Positions 33,601-46,507 of a stretch of DNA of 64,000 nucleotides are shown here, one piece after another. The position numbers were made by a program, and so were the translations under genes. The stretch comes from Thelephora terrestris. Lineage: Eukaryota > Basidiomycota > Agaricomycetes > Thelephorales > Thelephoraceae. The first letter of the stretch is position 1; every line of letters begins with the position of its first letter. The stretch covers positions 2,356,001 through 2,420,000 of the forward strand of contig WIUZ02000003.1 of the NCBI GenBank assembly GCA_015956445.1, read 5' to 3'. The notes beneath the pieces were generated by a model, which worked only from the letters and a program-made list of their open reading frames with translations, was not told the origin of the DNA and ran no database searches.

Positions 33601-35330
33601 AAGTCAGTCGATCAAACGTCTTTTTCTCGTCAGCAAGGCAACCAACTGAACGAGCGTAAAAACGAAAAAAAAAAAAAAAAAAAAAAAGTCAATAGACCGA
33701 CGGACGAGAGTCTGTAAACTTATAGATCCCGCACAAGAACAGATACGGATGGGGAAGGCTAGTTCCCAGACGCGCGAACTCCGCGGCGGGCTTTCGACAT
33801 TCAACGTTGCAACGTCCGATTGTCGCAGTGCGGACTGATGGAGGGTGTCAAGTTGGTTGTCCCTGGACCCTGGGATACAAGGGCGTTTTTGGGTGGCACC
33901 TTAGAGAGACGGTATCTCAGTGAACAAGCGTCGTAGATCGACCGCTCGATCACATTTCCAACTAAACTTGTCCATATTATCTCACGTCCGAAACAAAAAA
34001 TAAGCCCTTCCACTGCATTCGTCAGGCTGGCATGATGAAGGGGTGACTATCTCTCCGAATTTGATGTTATAACAGGTGTCGATCCCGGTCGTCATCTCGA
34101 CTCGTGCCTCGAGTTTTCATTCCGGTCTATTCTCAGTCCAGACTCGGTTGGGCTTTTGTATAAGCGCAGTTTCTGGTTGGTTCCCTCCCTCACGAGTCGC
34201 ATTTACAGCAGCGTTGAGATGATGGTGGCGTCATCGTCAACACTCTGGTGGGTCAAAGTAGAACTTGATTATAAGTGGCTCGTCCGTAAATCAAAGAAAA
34301 CGTCCACAACGCCCCAGATTCTATCCCTGTCACGGTCACAAGGCCTCACGGACGGCCAGGCGGCTGCGGGCTCTGCACTTTCAATTGGATTCCGCAGGTG
34401 GGATCTCTCCCGGTTGGCCCTGAGCACTGTTCAGCGACCCGTGGATCGTGAGTACGTTCCTCAGAGTCGCCCCCTATCGGGTGTTACGAGAGATGATCCA
34501 TGATGTCTCGCAGTGGGGTTTTGAATGGATACCAAGGCACTGTTTTGGTTTCGCATCAGTAAGTTTCTATAAAATATCAGAGATGAGCTGGCCATGTGAT
34601 GTCTCTGACTATCCGGCAATGAGAATCACGTTCCACGGTAATGAGTACACACCGAAAATACCGGAACTTTCATGGGGCGAAGGGCGGCAACGAATGAGGC
34701 GAGGCCTCGAAGACCGGCACAACCCAGCCCCTGTTAGCCCCTGTTGTGCTGGGCTTACGATCATCTGCCAAGCTGACCAGGAATCTTCATGTTTATTCTG
34801 AAGCACGATCAACTCGCTACTGGAGGTCAAGGGTGGCGTGGAGTTGTAATTTACCCCCCATGAGGAGAATAACCCGACTACCCTGTGGCGACAAGTTACC
34901 AAATCGAAGCGTTTGGCTTCGGTCCTAGAACGATACCTTGTTACGTCCGGGGGATCTGAGATGACCCCCCGGAGATAGGTAAAAATCCACGCAAGTGGCG
35001 GAAGGATGATGATTACGCCCCACGGCGTTTTCTTGTTGAGGTTTGGTTTGCCCAATCTCGTGTTCCTGAACGACAGAAATCGATGGGCCTAGGTACTAAT
35101 GATCAGAGAGACCGTCGCGAGGGGCCAATCTCGCGCCCAGACTAGCCACATCATCTCCCGGGGACCTTGGCGCAAGCTTAGACTGCGAGAGCTGGGACTA
35201 GGATAGGTTACTGTGGCGGTGAGAACCATCGTGTGACGTTGAAAGGGGACTTCTTTGTGACCGCTGTTCGGATGCATAAGAGGGGAGCGATCGTGGGAGA
35301 ACAAGACAATCATTGTTCCGTCTGATCGTC
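30690..35330. other. Gene-poor region without a supported gene
   Basis: 4.6 kb with no domain, splice-supported frame or repeat family I recognise. The longest frames are 31744-32130 (plus, GTG start) and 32517-33008 (plus, ATG start, 163 codons). Both could be chance. A 23-nt adenine run lies at 33665-33687. It may be a graveyard of old elements. Confidence 0.4.
33665..33687 (+). repeat. Poly-A tract (23 A)
   Basis: Uninterrupted homopolymer, preceded by AAAAACG. It could mark the 3' end of an old retroposed copy, but no target-site duplication or upstream element is evident. Confidence 0.6.
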
Positions 35331-37159
35331 ATGTCCTCGTACCCCGGCCAAGGCCTATCCACAGATGAACTCCTCTTTGCCCTAGGCAAGGATCTAGAAC
35401 AAAAGCTTGCACGGTATGCACCTCCGATTGAGCTGCCCGGACCTATAACTGACCGAGCGCAGCCCGTACCCGCCTTTCGATTTCGCCGAGGTGGGAACGG
35501 AGTTCTGACCCTGATCCGCCCTTCCTAATTACCTTAAATATACAGGTGGATGCGCTCGAGAAAAGCTTATCCAAAGTATCCATGAAGATCCGCACCATGA
35601 AGAATGCGCTGGCATCGGTGAATAACTTGCCCGTCGAAGTGCTCCAGCAAATCCCCTCCTGGCTTCCTTTCGTTGCCGACATCATTACCGCCTCCCAGGT
35701 CTGTCGCTATTGGCGGAAGGCATTCCTATCCTATTCCAACCTGTGGTCCTACCTCAATTGCAGGTCGGAGCACGCGACACATGCTTTGTTGGAAAGGTCT
35801 GGAGTATCCCCATTGGACATCGTCATCAGTCCCGGATACTCCCCCCGAGCCTTTTGCTACACCATTCCACATGTCAAACGATGGGAGGTTCTGGACGTTC
35901 GGGTACTCCGTGACGAGCTAAATGTTGTCTTCGCCACAATCACGGGCCCGGGTACAGCTCCGAAACTACGCGAATTGACCATTGTCCCGATGATGGGATA
36001 CGACTCACCAGGCGCGATAGATGTCAAGGGCAAAATCCTCGGAGGAGAGCTCCCTGCGCTGCAACGGCTATGTCTGTGTAGTCTCAAGATCGAACTCCAC
36101 AAGCTCACGGCCCCCAATCTCACCCACGTCTTCCTCGCCTGCACTCGCTCCGAGTTCATTTCCATGACCGCGTTGCTGGATTTCCTCGAACGCAGCCCCC
36201 TCATCGAAGATTTCGAGCTTCGCTACCCCGGCCCCAACCTACCAGACTTGGCGCATCCGGACCACATAATATCTCTTCACAATCTCCGCCGTATCGTTCT
36301 CTGGGACCGGGGTTCGATGTACATTCACCATCTCACCTTACCCTACGGAGTAGAGTGCGAGCTCAACTTCCTCTTCACCGAAGTTTTGGGAACGGCGGGG
36401 TTCATCGAAGAGATGTTCGCATTCCTTCCCGAAAGGCTCAAGCCGATTTACGAAGCCGAGACCATGAGCATCGTTCCGAGTTACAATCGCGGCGCCGTCC
36501 GGTTTAAAGCGCCCAGCGGATTTGTGGAGATACTCCCAACGTTCTTTCACGGAGATCGCACCTCTATCACGCGGTTTATTGTCTACCCACCCCCCGTTCT
36601 GAGAAAGGTCAAGGAGTTGTTCGTTTGTTCTAGGGATGGGATAATTCCGGGGTGGGGGTCTGCTGATGTTAGGAAGCACCTCAAAAAGATGACTTCACTT
36701 GGGTCCCTCACCATCATGCAATGTAATGCTACGTCTTTCATACGAGCCCTCCTTCCTTCCGAGGGCAAGGTTCCATGTCCTACTCTGAAGAACCTCACTA
36801 TCCACTTCGCACATTCCGAGACCTCCTGCGTTCCCGATTTCAAGTCGATGGTCGAGCAGCGGGAATCACACGGGCACAAGTTTGAGAAGATCGTTTTGAT
36901 TTTCGACTCTCAGGTCCCCGATCCTCCCGATTTCCCGAATTTGGAGGTCAAGGTGGATCATCGGCCTTTGTATTGGGACGCGAAGAAGAAGGTTTGGAGG
37001 TATTTGCAGGAGGGGGAAGGTTATATGGAAAGCCATGGCAATCGAACCCTCGCTCCGCCCGGTATCATACCCATTGACCCTATCATGATCCCCGGTATGA
37101 TTCCCGGTATGATCCCTGGCATGATTCCTGGTATGATCCCTGGGGTGCACCTTCCATAG
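35331..37159 (+). CDS. F-box protein with C-terminal MIPG repeats
   Basis: Exons 35331-35465 and 35546-37159 join in phase 0 (donor GTACCC, acceptor ATATACAG); 582 residues. Residues about 66-115 form an F-box of the mushroom type: NNLPVEVLQQIPSWLPFVAD, then ITASQVCRYWRKAFLSYSNL with the conserved CR.WR. The remaining 400 residues are a leucine-rich repeat-like fold as in the large Agaricomycete F-box families (for example LTAPNLTHVFLACTRSEF). By family it would couple substrates to an SCF ubiquitin ligase through Skp1. Substrates are unknown. The chain ends in a run of MIPG units (see 37085-37144). The weak donor makes the 45-residue first exon less certain than the rest. Confidence 0.82.
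37085..37144 (+). repeat. 12-bp tandem repeat, five units, coding for MIPG
   Basis: Five in-frame units of consensus ATGATYCCYGGY, differing only at third or synonymous positions. They code for (Met-Ile-Pro-Gly)5 just before the stop codon of the F-box gene. The synonymous scatter means the repeat is not brand new. Confidence 0.9.
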
Positions 37160-39609
37160 GGTGATTTTTTAGTGTGGACGTACCGATAGGTTTACTAATG
37201 CGCGATGCGTTGATTACATCTTCCTCGGTTTCGCAAATGATATATTGGCGGAATCTTTGATCTCGACCTTTGCATAGCGTTCGTTCGTATTGACGAGTAC
37301 ATGAATGAACTACAAATCCCATGTGTATTGAAACCTCACGCAAACAGGAAATTTACTATGGCAGTGTCTGCAGATAGAGAATTTCGTGTCTCGGGTGAGG
37401 TAAAAGCTGATAGAGGGGCTCGGGCTGATGTGCCTTCGACCTGCATCGCATTCACTGTGGGTGTAGAATTGGCTGATTCTTCGGGGTTGTTGGTAAAGAT
37501 CAGATCTTCCGGGTTTTTTCGGATGAAGTATTTTTAAGTGAGGCGACTTTGCCAACGGCTGGTGACTTTGCACGAAATTTGTTTGGGGCGAGTTTTTCTG
37601 ACTATTGTGCAAGCTCTGTATGGATATGTAGGACGGTTTATTTTTTCGGGGTCTGACGGTAGATTTGGGGTCTGAGGCGAGTTTCTTCAATTACTAGATA
37701 AGTTCTCGCAACTCTTAGGAAAAAAAACAACTTTCCAACCCGCGGATCTTTTACCAACCCTACCTGCACAGCGAAGTTCTTGCAACCGTTCAGCGAGATC
37801 CCAGCACAATCACCGTGCCCTTGAATCGCTGTGGTGGAAATATCCTTCACCCGTTGGTCCAGAAATGGACAAACTCTCCGTCCGCATGTAAGTGAGAAGG
37901 CAGAATACACTCGGGGAATCGTCAATTCATCGACGGACTTCCAGGGCAGTTGAGTGCTCTCAGGAATCGAGATCTATTGGCGAAATCTCGGACGGTTTTT
38001 GAGTTTGTGATTGAGCAGTTGTAGATAAATCCCGATTGCTACCGTCGCGAGTCTCCTTTCGTCCCTATCGAGCTACCACAAAGGAGATCCTCTCGCCGGA
38101 ACGGGACCTCTACGTCCGCAGGGGCGTTTTGCGGGATGAGCCAGTGGAGTCTATGCTGGATGCATGCTAACTTAGCGGGTAGAAGCAAAGTGCGAGGTGA
38201 GACATACAGTTATACACTGCCCGGCCCCCAGAAACTGGGGGGCCCAGCGGGGGTTCGGAAACTGTTGGGTTAAGGGTCCTCACGTTCACCCAGGATAATC
38301 GGCAGTCGAGAACCCCAGACATTATGGAAAGTCACTCATTCTCGTACGTGTCAAAGTCCGCCGAAAGATAAGACTCGACTGGGACTTTCCATCCACTGAT
38401 CCAGAATTTGGAAACGCCGTTTGCAGAGCGCTGGACAAGTCCGTCCAGATCCCCGAGTGGATGTGCTCCCGACCCCTCGCACACCGGAAATTCGCAGCTC
38501 ACACAAGCTGCCGCCCCTGAAGCTGGAGGACGATCCTGCTGGGAATCCGAGCCACGGACTGATCACCTAGAGTCGCGGGCGTCCCAGAGGCTGAAGCAAT
38601 GCAGTTTGTGGGCCGTTCGAGCCCACGGTCTCTCGTAAGATCTGCATTCAATCCCTCGGCTAGTAGGGTCCAGTTCTTGCATGTGCGCCTGTCATACTCC
38701 TCCGACGGTGCTTCCCGAAGCAGACTGTGGAATTGAAGGGTCGGTGCCCAGTCCAAATCGTGGGACCCGACGAGATGAAGGCGCCCCTTCTAACGTCAGT
38801 GCCGTCATCCTTTGTAATTTGTCGTACCGACACGAGTTCCGGAAAAACGGGGGACTGAGATGGGCTGTTCTACGCTGCACTTGGCCTTGGAAATCACCTA
38901 CCCCACCGTCCCAGAGGGGTACCCGCCCTTGTCAGACGTTCCATTCCACGAAGCTTCTTGGTTCACGTACCGCCCGCGTTTCTACACGGAACACTTTGTA
39001 CGCCATAACGAAAGATAGTCCTTTGATCGTCGCCAGCGGTCATCCGAGCTTGAGTAATCAGTACTTGATCGCCAGCGGCTCCCGTCCACAGTTATCGCTA
39101 TCTGTTGAACGTTCGGGCGTTCACGGCTCGGATCTGGGGTGGTGGGGTAGGGTCACAACCCACTCTAGCCTCTGGCGCGCACCGCTGACGAGAGGTTATG
39201 TACATCAGATCAAAGGTTTCAGGGTGGGTGAATCAAACAGGTAAAAAGACACGGGGCTACCAGGAGGCAATGTGTTGGTCGATGCGGGAGGGTTCAGGAC
39301 GGGGGTGGAGCTCAACACAACTAGCGGCTCTGTGCTCAGAAAAAGCTAAGAAGGCCGATTGAGCATTCAGTGAGGATGGAGAATTGAAAGGCGTCGAGGA
39401 CAAGGGCAGTAGACCTCTTACTATGACAAGCGAGAAGGCGCCAGAGAGTGCGGAAGTTACCGAACGGGAACTGCTCTTCTTCCTCCGTCACTGTCGCTCA
39501 CCGTTCCGCATAACGTTGGCACTGCCCGGAGAAGCAACGGCCGACAACAGGCCAGGCATCACAGCAGTTTTCAAGTCCTTGGGGTGTTTGTTAGGACTTT
39601 GGTCTCGTC
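37160..39609. other. No gene supported; hairpin at 38223-38244
   Basis: Open frames occur (38408-38638 and 38681-39244, plus), but without motif, splice pair or TATA. At 38223-38244 the sequence GGCCCCCAG-AAA-CTGGGGGGCC forms a nearly perfect GC-rich hairpin. The right end holds the ERF2 promoter. Confidence 0.4.
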
Positions 39610-41718
39610 ATGACGGAGAACCTCTCTGATTCGAACTCGAACCCGCCTCGTTTGGACTTCCCTCCTTCTCCAACCCGGCCCCTAGCGTTGGATATCTCCC
39701 GGCTACATGCGGTCACAGACACGCCAACGAGGAAAGGGTCATTACGGTCAGGCGAGTCCAACTCGCCAATCGCCTCCACCTTCACGACCCATGTCCCCGG
39801 CATCTCCCCAACCGGTTTCCACCCCACGCGGCCAAATTTTGTTTCCAATCCGCTGGACGCTTACGACTCTCTGACGGTTGTCCCAGAGTATTCTCTATGC
39901 TCTGACACGGAAGACGAGAAGTTACACGCGCAGCTCTCGACGAGCTCAAGGCACCGATGGACCAAGCAAAGCCGCGAACCTCTCCTTCCCATCGGGGGAC
40001 CTATTAAGAAGCCTAATGTGTCCTCGCCCAACACGCCGACGAGATCCAGCAACCCAACACGACGCTCATTATCTATCTATGCACCTTCCCAACTGAACAC
40101 GATCCCCACACCCACAACTCCCTCGCGGATGAGAAACAGTCTCGATAAAGTCTTCAAGAAACGCCTCAGTGTCGAGTCCGTCAGACGGTCTGTTTCAGGT
40201 CTCGGACATACCCCCACGCAGGAATCGGCATCCCGGATTGAAACACCCACCACTGATGGGCGTCTCACATTCGAAATGAAATCCGCTGACATTGAATTTG
40301 CGCCCGTTGTCGTGGAGAATACACGGAAGAACACGATCTTGGGCTCACAAAGTCCGAATTCCCATGACCACCGGGGATGCTTCACACCGACACCTCCAGC
40401 TGGTGGATTGGACTTGAGGAACGTTCCCATAACAGACGGTAGCAAGAAGCTCACACGCAGATGGTCACTACACCCATCTCAGAATCGCTTCTTATTTGGC
40501 GGGCGTTTGTTGACCGGTGGAGATGCTCCGTGGGCCTTCGTAGCATCGGTAACCGTGGTATTCGCTATCGCCGGCGTTTACTTTGGTACGACCGCCGTCT
40601 GGTGGTGGAAAAACGAGAGTATCGCCGTCCCTATCGTCGCGGTGTATATGACTCTGTTAACTATCTCGAGCATGTTCGCAACTGTAAGACACCTTTGTGA
40701 GAGCTGGGAATTGCTCAGGGCTAACTTGTAGTCTGTAGGCTTTCACCGACCCCGGAATCCTCCCTCGTGGCCTCGATCTGGATCCGCCATACCCAGACCA
40801 GCAGCCTTTGGAAGGAATCAAAGCTCCGCTACCAAGGGATCTGAAGGTTCGGGCTGGAATGTAAGTGCTGCGGCTATTGCGCCACACGTTCCATCAATGA
40901 AATACCTTCTGAATCAGCGTTCGTGTCAAATATTGCCCAACATGTGAAACGTACCGCCCACCTAGGTCTAGCCATTGTAAGATGGTCAGGATTGCTGTTT
41001 CACTTGTAACCACGCCAAGTAATACTCACAGACCTGGCATTAGTGCGATAATTGCGTTGATGGGTGTGACCACCACTGTCAGTGGGTCAATAATTGCGTT
41101 GGGCGGAGGAACTATGCCTCATTCTTTGCGTTCCTTCTATCTGGGGTGAGCCTAGACAATCTCACGCTTCGACGGGATTGTTAATGATGATGCCCTGGTT
41201 TCACAGGTTCTGACAATGACATACATTATCGTCACTTGCGCACTTCACCTTTATTTTCTGACTGTTAGGCGGAAAATCAATTTCCGAGAAGCTCTCGAAC
41301 AAGGCCCCGGCAGTGCTGTGGCTTTCGCGATATCAGTCATCGTACTCTGGCCCGTGCTCGCCCTATTGTCATATCACCTTCGTGTACGTTGGGAGTATTC
41401 TCGGATCTCTTGCGTTGTGACACTGATACTGGTGCTAGTTACTCGTTCTCAACGTCACAACTATTGAACAGGTTCGCTGGGCTAAAATTTTCCTCCTGTG
41501 TTCTAATCATGACGTCCTATCAGATCAGGAACCAGGCTCACAAAACGGTCACTGATGGCCCTGCACCACCAAACCCCTTCTCACATGGGAGGTGGAACAG
41601 GAATTTCGCATATGTTCTTTGCAGACCAGTTGGCTTCTCCTGGCTTGATGGCCATGGCATCGCGACTCAAGACAAGAGGGAAGTTAACCCAGGGTTCCTG
41701 AGCGACAAAGATCAATAA
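39610..41718 (+). CDS. ERF2: DHHC palmitoyltransferase, Erf2 type
   Basis: Seven exons: 39610-40683, 40739-40860, 40918-40984, 41044-41145, 41207-41383, 41439-41471, 41524-41718; 589 residues in continuous phase. A long Ser/Thr/Pro-rich disordered N-terminus (about 1-300) precedes two membrane segments ([20 protein letters not shown] and [20 protein letters not shown]). Then come DPGILPRG and the zinc-binding Cys-rich domain [18 protein letters not shown]...[18 protein letters not shown], with the catalytic DHHC near residue 430. [12 protein letters not shown] and two further membrane segments follow. The short C-terminus has the NPFSHG motif of Erf2 enzymes (the yeast partner is Erf4). By family it palmitoylates Ras-like proteins at the ER. 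Intron 3 has a GTCAGG donor, but the Cys-rich domain is intact only with it removed. Confidence 0.92.
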
Positions 41719-43070
41719 TTTTGGGATATCCCGAACTCCTCGGAAACTCCCACGCAGGCGTCTCTCGTTTCTCCTTATGGCACAACATTCTTGTGTTGCG
41801 CTACCTTCAATTCGAAAGTTCTACATGTTTTCGCAAGTTTGTATACTACTAACATTCGCTCGGTCCATAAGGGTCGCAGAGCATTTACGCATTACCCTCA
41901 TTGATTCGTATTTACTAGGTTATAATATATATCGTGGTTTCTTTGTGCCACCCGGGGGATGTTTGAAAACCGAGAGGACCACGTCAGAATTGACATAGAC
42001 ATCGAAGGATGACAAGTGTGCGGTTGACATGTACAGTCATCAAGCTTTCCGGCGACTGCGGGGCAATATTGGCAGTGCATAAGTTGTTCCGATCAATTTA
42101 TCCGGTAAGCGAACCACATGGTGGGGCATTTGGACGCTCAGAACCTGCAACTAAACGTACAGCCCAACCTCGGTATGTCTGTCAGCAGGTGAGAGAGTTA
42201 TGGCAAGTGCTTACTGTACTCATCGGTTCCCATCGTAGGTGATCAGTTTAGATGGGGAATTATCTGAGATTGTGGGAATCCTCTCGGGAGTGTTGTTTTA
42301 CCAAGGGGTCGGAACCTTGCCTACCAAGGACAAACGATATATATATGGCAACGCCGAAGCGCACTTCACGAGCGATGTTGTCGCACTTGTGAAGAGTACT
42401 CGCAAAGGCTCGTTGAGATCGTTGAACCTGCAACGACGTCGTCAAAGGTGGCACAGACAGGGCACGTCGAAGTAAGTTACCTCTCAAAACCCTCACCACC
42501 CCGGTGTCCAAACGATTGGAAATATGTAAGTGACAGATGGTTCCGTCATAGCATGGTCACTAATCATCTGAAACAATACAACGGAAGCTATGATAAATAA
42601 CGTACGGTTTCGGCTCCAGGTCCCGGTGAGTTTCCCACCTCCCACCGTTGACGTTGAGGGACGGACGGCTACCAACCTCATCAATGACATCTCGGTCGTA
42701 CACCCTCCCATTGCGAGCACTTGTCGGCAGTAAGATAGGGGCCCAATAGGGGCTATTGCAGATTCTTGAGAATACCTCGCTACTTAGCCGCTCGGCTGAT
42801 CACCCTGTGAAGCACGGAGCGCCGCCGCGGGAAGGAAAATCAATCGGAGATCGAAACCGATTGCGGCTGCCGCGTTTGTGCCGTTCTAACTCTCCCCCGC
42901 CCCACAACCCAAAGCGCACTTATCAGACTCGGTAAGTGGCCGGCATCGTCACAAAAGCTCCGTTCGGTAGTAGAACACCGCTTTCAAGGTCTCAGGTTCG
43001 CAGATAATATCAGCCACTTCGGCCACTTTCACTCAGCCAGCGCCGGGAGTCATTGGTTTTCGGATCGGGT
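41719..43070. other. No gene seen
   Basis: Frames on both strands are short and disagree. The right end is the promoter of the Zn2Cys6 gene starting at 43071. Confidence 0.45.
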
Positions 43071-46000
43071 ATGCCAACCAAATCCTCCGAGCCTCCGTCC
43101 CCTCCCCCCAGCGATCGTCCTCCAAAAAGACAAAGGCGGTCAGGTAAACCTACTAGCAAATCGAAGGCCGCATCGTCGGAACAAACCCGTATGTTCTCCC
43201 TGCCCATAGACACGCTGAAATGTTGAACCAAATGCGTCAATTTTTTGTCTTGGTAATTCATCTTAGGTGCTGATGGGAACGTAAACCGGGCAAAAGCTGA
43301 TTCTACCCGTCCACGCTCTCCACTCTTTACTGCTCACCGTCAACCCGTGCCTGGGTTACCTCCAACTCCTTACCCTGCGATGAACTCTGGGGACTATCCG
43401 CTCAACGGTTCACCCTACCACGTCCCACCATCATATCCGCAGCAGCAACACCCAACCCAACAACATGGAACTGGTCAAGGATCTCCAACGACTTCAGGCG
43501 AATCCGGTTCTCCACACGCGATACAACACCCTCCCTTCCCGTATACCGCCTTTACCTATCCAAACCATTCCTACCCCCAATATCCCCAGTACCCTCAGCC
43601 CATTATGATGTACGGCCATGCACGTGCACAACCACCCACCACGCAGGCTGGTCCAAGCCCGACCCCTTCGACATCTACTAAACCTGCTCCGACATCCGCG
43701 AAACGGAAAAGTCTGCTTCTCGCTCCGGTCGACTCCATACATGTTGAACTTACCACAAGCCGCTCTCTAGATAGCAACAACGATCAGGGAGCTGCGGCGA
43801 CGACTGATAATAAGAAGCGAACGAAGACGCAGCGCGCTTGCGATAGTTGTCGAAGTAGAAAGATCAGGTACGCTTCATCCGTCTTATCCATCGATTCGCC
43901 ACTAAATTTTCTTGTAGGTGCGACATCCTCCCCGACAGCGAACCTCCCCTTTGTCAACACTGCAAACAATCTTTGTTCGAGTGCACATTCTTTTTGCCGA
44001 TCACGGAGACTCGATTCAAAAAGAAGAAAACGGAGGATGAGGCACCGGCTCAAGAGAAAGAGAGTGGCAGGGGAACGTCGTCCCCAAAGACTGATACACA
44101 CAAAGGCGAGACACGCGTTTTCGGTGCGCTGTCCTCACTGACTACCAGCGTTTCGCTTTTCTGATTGACACAGGCCCAACATCCGCGCAGCACCTTCTAC
44201 ACTCACAGGCAATGATTCCTCCACGCACATACGAGTCGTATGATTCTCGGTATAATCACACCTGGGAGATCAGCGAAAGTGGCGATGGACTAATCCTCGT
44301 GCACGAACCATCTTTGGGAGGAACCCACGCTGTCCCGTCCAAACAAGTGGATTTGAAAGTGGACCGTGACACGGTCGAGAAGCTATTGAACCTCTACTTC
44401 ACAGAGATCGCTCCGATATTTCCGATTGTGACTCAGGCCGAGTTTCTCGCGAAGCCATCGCCCTCTCCGCTTCTCTTGTACTCGTGTTGTCTTGTCGCTG
44501 CTGCTAGGCGACAGTTCCCCCAAGCTATTTTCGATTCAATCCGACTTGCTGCGAACAGTGTTATTAAGATGGATGATGTCCTATCAACGGCCTCCATCGC
44601 CAACGTCCAGTCGCTATTGATATTATGTATGGTGGCGGATTCCCACTCCCAATACGTACCTAATGCACTTTCGGCATTATGGGTTAGAGCAGGCACAGCA
44701 ATCAGGATGGTAAATTATTCGAACCTTGGCACTTTTGACAATTTACGTTAACCCCATCGTCATAGGCCCAGGATCTTGGTTTGCATCGCGCAGAGTCGGT
44801 CAAGCAGAACATTGAGTTACGCCGACGCCTGTGGGCGGCTTGCGTGATCAGCGATCGATGGTACGTCCACCAATTAAGATCAGGGGAAGAGCCGGTGTTC
44901 ACGCACGAATATCCCATTCCAGGATTAGTCTAATTTACGGTCACCCATATATGATCGACGTCGTGGACTGTGATGCCCGATTGCCGTCATCCGGCGATTC
45001 AAATGACTTGTACTTGGACGAACTCTTGCGACTGAGCGTTCTACTTGGGCGCGTTCTCAAGACGATCTACACGTATGTGATCCCACTGGGATGAATCGAG
45101 CGGATGGGCCAACCTGATCCACATTTCAGTCCAGCAGGTCTAACGATCGCTACAGACGAACAGCTCCACAAACTACTGGAAGACCTTGAGGCGTGGAAGC
45201 AAAACCTCCCGGGAAACCTCCGATTCAATGGTCCTGACACGGGCCCCACCGCTGGTGCGTATTGGTATAGGGGAACCCCTGATGACTGGCTTAAAGTCGC
45301 GCTACTTGTTAGGTCTGTTGTTCATGCTTTACACGTGTGTAAATATGATCTTTTGGCGTGTTTTCATGCGGATATCCTACACGTGTCCTCCCCACCTCAA
45401 GTTCTCTTTGACGGTTGAGAAATGGACGAACCTGGTCAATATCACTGGAGATGTGATCGATTGGCTTGACAAGCACGAAAACATGTACGATGTTTGGCTT
45501 GTGACGGCTTATTCGGCCACCTCGTGCGCTCTGGTTCAGGTAAGCTCAAGTTTCTGCTGTCTACCGACGTCGATCCTGGAACAGGCCAACATTGGCGCGA
45601 TCTTCTGTCCTTGTACTGCCGAATGGCGAATTGAAGGTTGAATTTTCCCGTTTCTAGTACCATACTTGGGTTCGAAGGGTCGACGCCAACGCTCAAGCGA
45701 AGCTTAAAAAACTGCGTGACTGCGTGAGACGCTGGGAGGGAGCCATCTCCCCAGATCACATGTCGGCAAGACGAAAGGCGAGTAGATCTGCCCATTATTT
45801 CTAGCGTCAAACCTTTGCTGACATTGGATCGGATGTTCGGCACTAGACCGCGGAGATCATCTCTCTCCTCTACGAAGCAACACTTTCTCCTGCGCCCGGT
45901 GTGACGCCGCCTGCTTTGAACCCAACCGGTGGTGTGACCGCCCGTCCCCCCGCACCGGCGCTGGTATACAAACAGGATGAGTCTCGCCCGGGCGGAGGAG

Positions 46001-46507
46001 TCTTCATTGCTCAGGGGAGTAAAGAAAAGTACAAAGATCTTCCACCAGGTGTTGTGATCGAATCCTCGGAAGAGGAGAGCCGAGCCTCTACATCGGAGCG
46101 GAAACAACCCGCGGCTGCAGGTTCGACCACCTACACTGAATCACAATTCACCAAGACAGGACCTTCGGTTCCCTTGGTTGGTTCACCATCGCCCATGGTC
46201 CAGCAACTGGGTGGGGGCGGGGAGCCGAACGTAAACCCTACGATGACTGAGGGCCTCATGATGGGGCCTCATAGCGCGCACGTAATGAACGTGCTCGGGG
46301 CCCCTCACATGTCGAGCCATGCTGCGATGGTGGACCTCGGATTGGAGGGTATGCCTGGTGGTATGTTCGACTGGGGTGAGTTTCTCGGTGCTTCGGTTGC
46401 TTCATTCCTGAGATCGTCTTTGGACTGACTGATATCAACCTACAGGCCAATGGGACAATTTCTTCCAACGCTTCTCCGGAGTAGATAACAACCCAGTCCA
46501 CAGTTAG
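43071..46507 (+). CDS. Zn(II)2Cys6 transcription factor with fungal regulatory domain
   Basis: Eleven exons in phase: 43071-43188, 43267-43867, 43918-44123, 44174-44709, 44766-44860, 44923-45072, 45130-45254, 45313-45539, 45658-45777, 45847-46375, 46446-46507; 922 residues. A Pro/Gln/Tyr-rich N-terminus precedes the binuclear zinc cluster near residue 230: CDSCRSRKIRC-x10-CQHCKQSLFEC (C-x2-C-x6-C-x10-C-x2-C-x6-C), then basic KKKK. The fungal-specific middle homology region runs from about 300 to 600 (LLNLYFTEIAPIFPIVTQAE, ELRRRLWAACVISDRW, YGHPYMIDVVDCDARLP). The C-terminus is Pro/Gly/Met-rich. Nuclear regulator by family; the regulon is unknown. The intron at 45778-45846 must use a GC donor (AAG/GCGAGT), because the only nearby GT breaks the frame and a TAG follows. 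Confidence 0.92.

Noticed and set aside
38681-39244. 187-codon plus-strand frame with ATG
   Set aside because: No domain, promoter or splice support, and residue order looks random.
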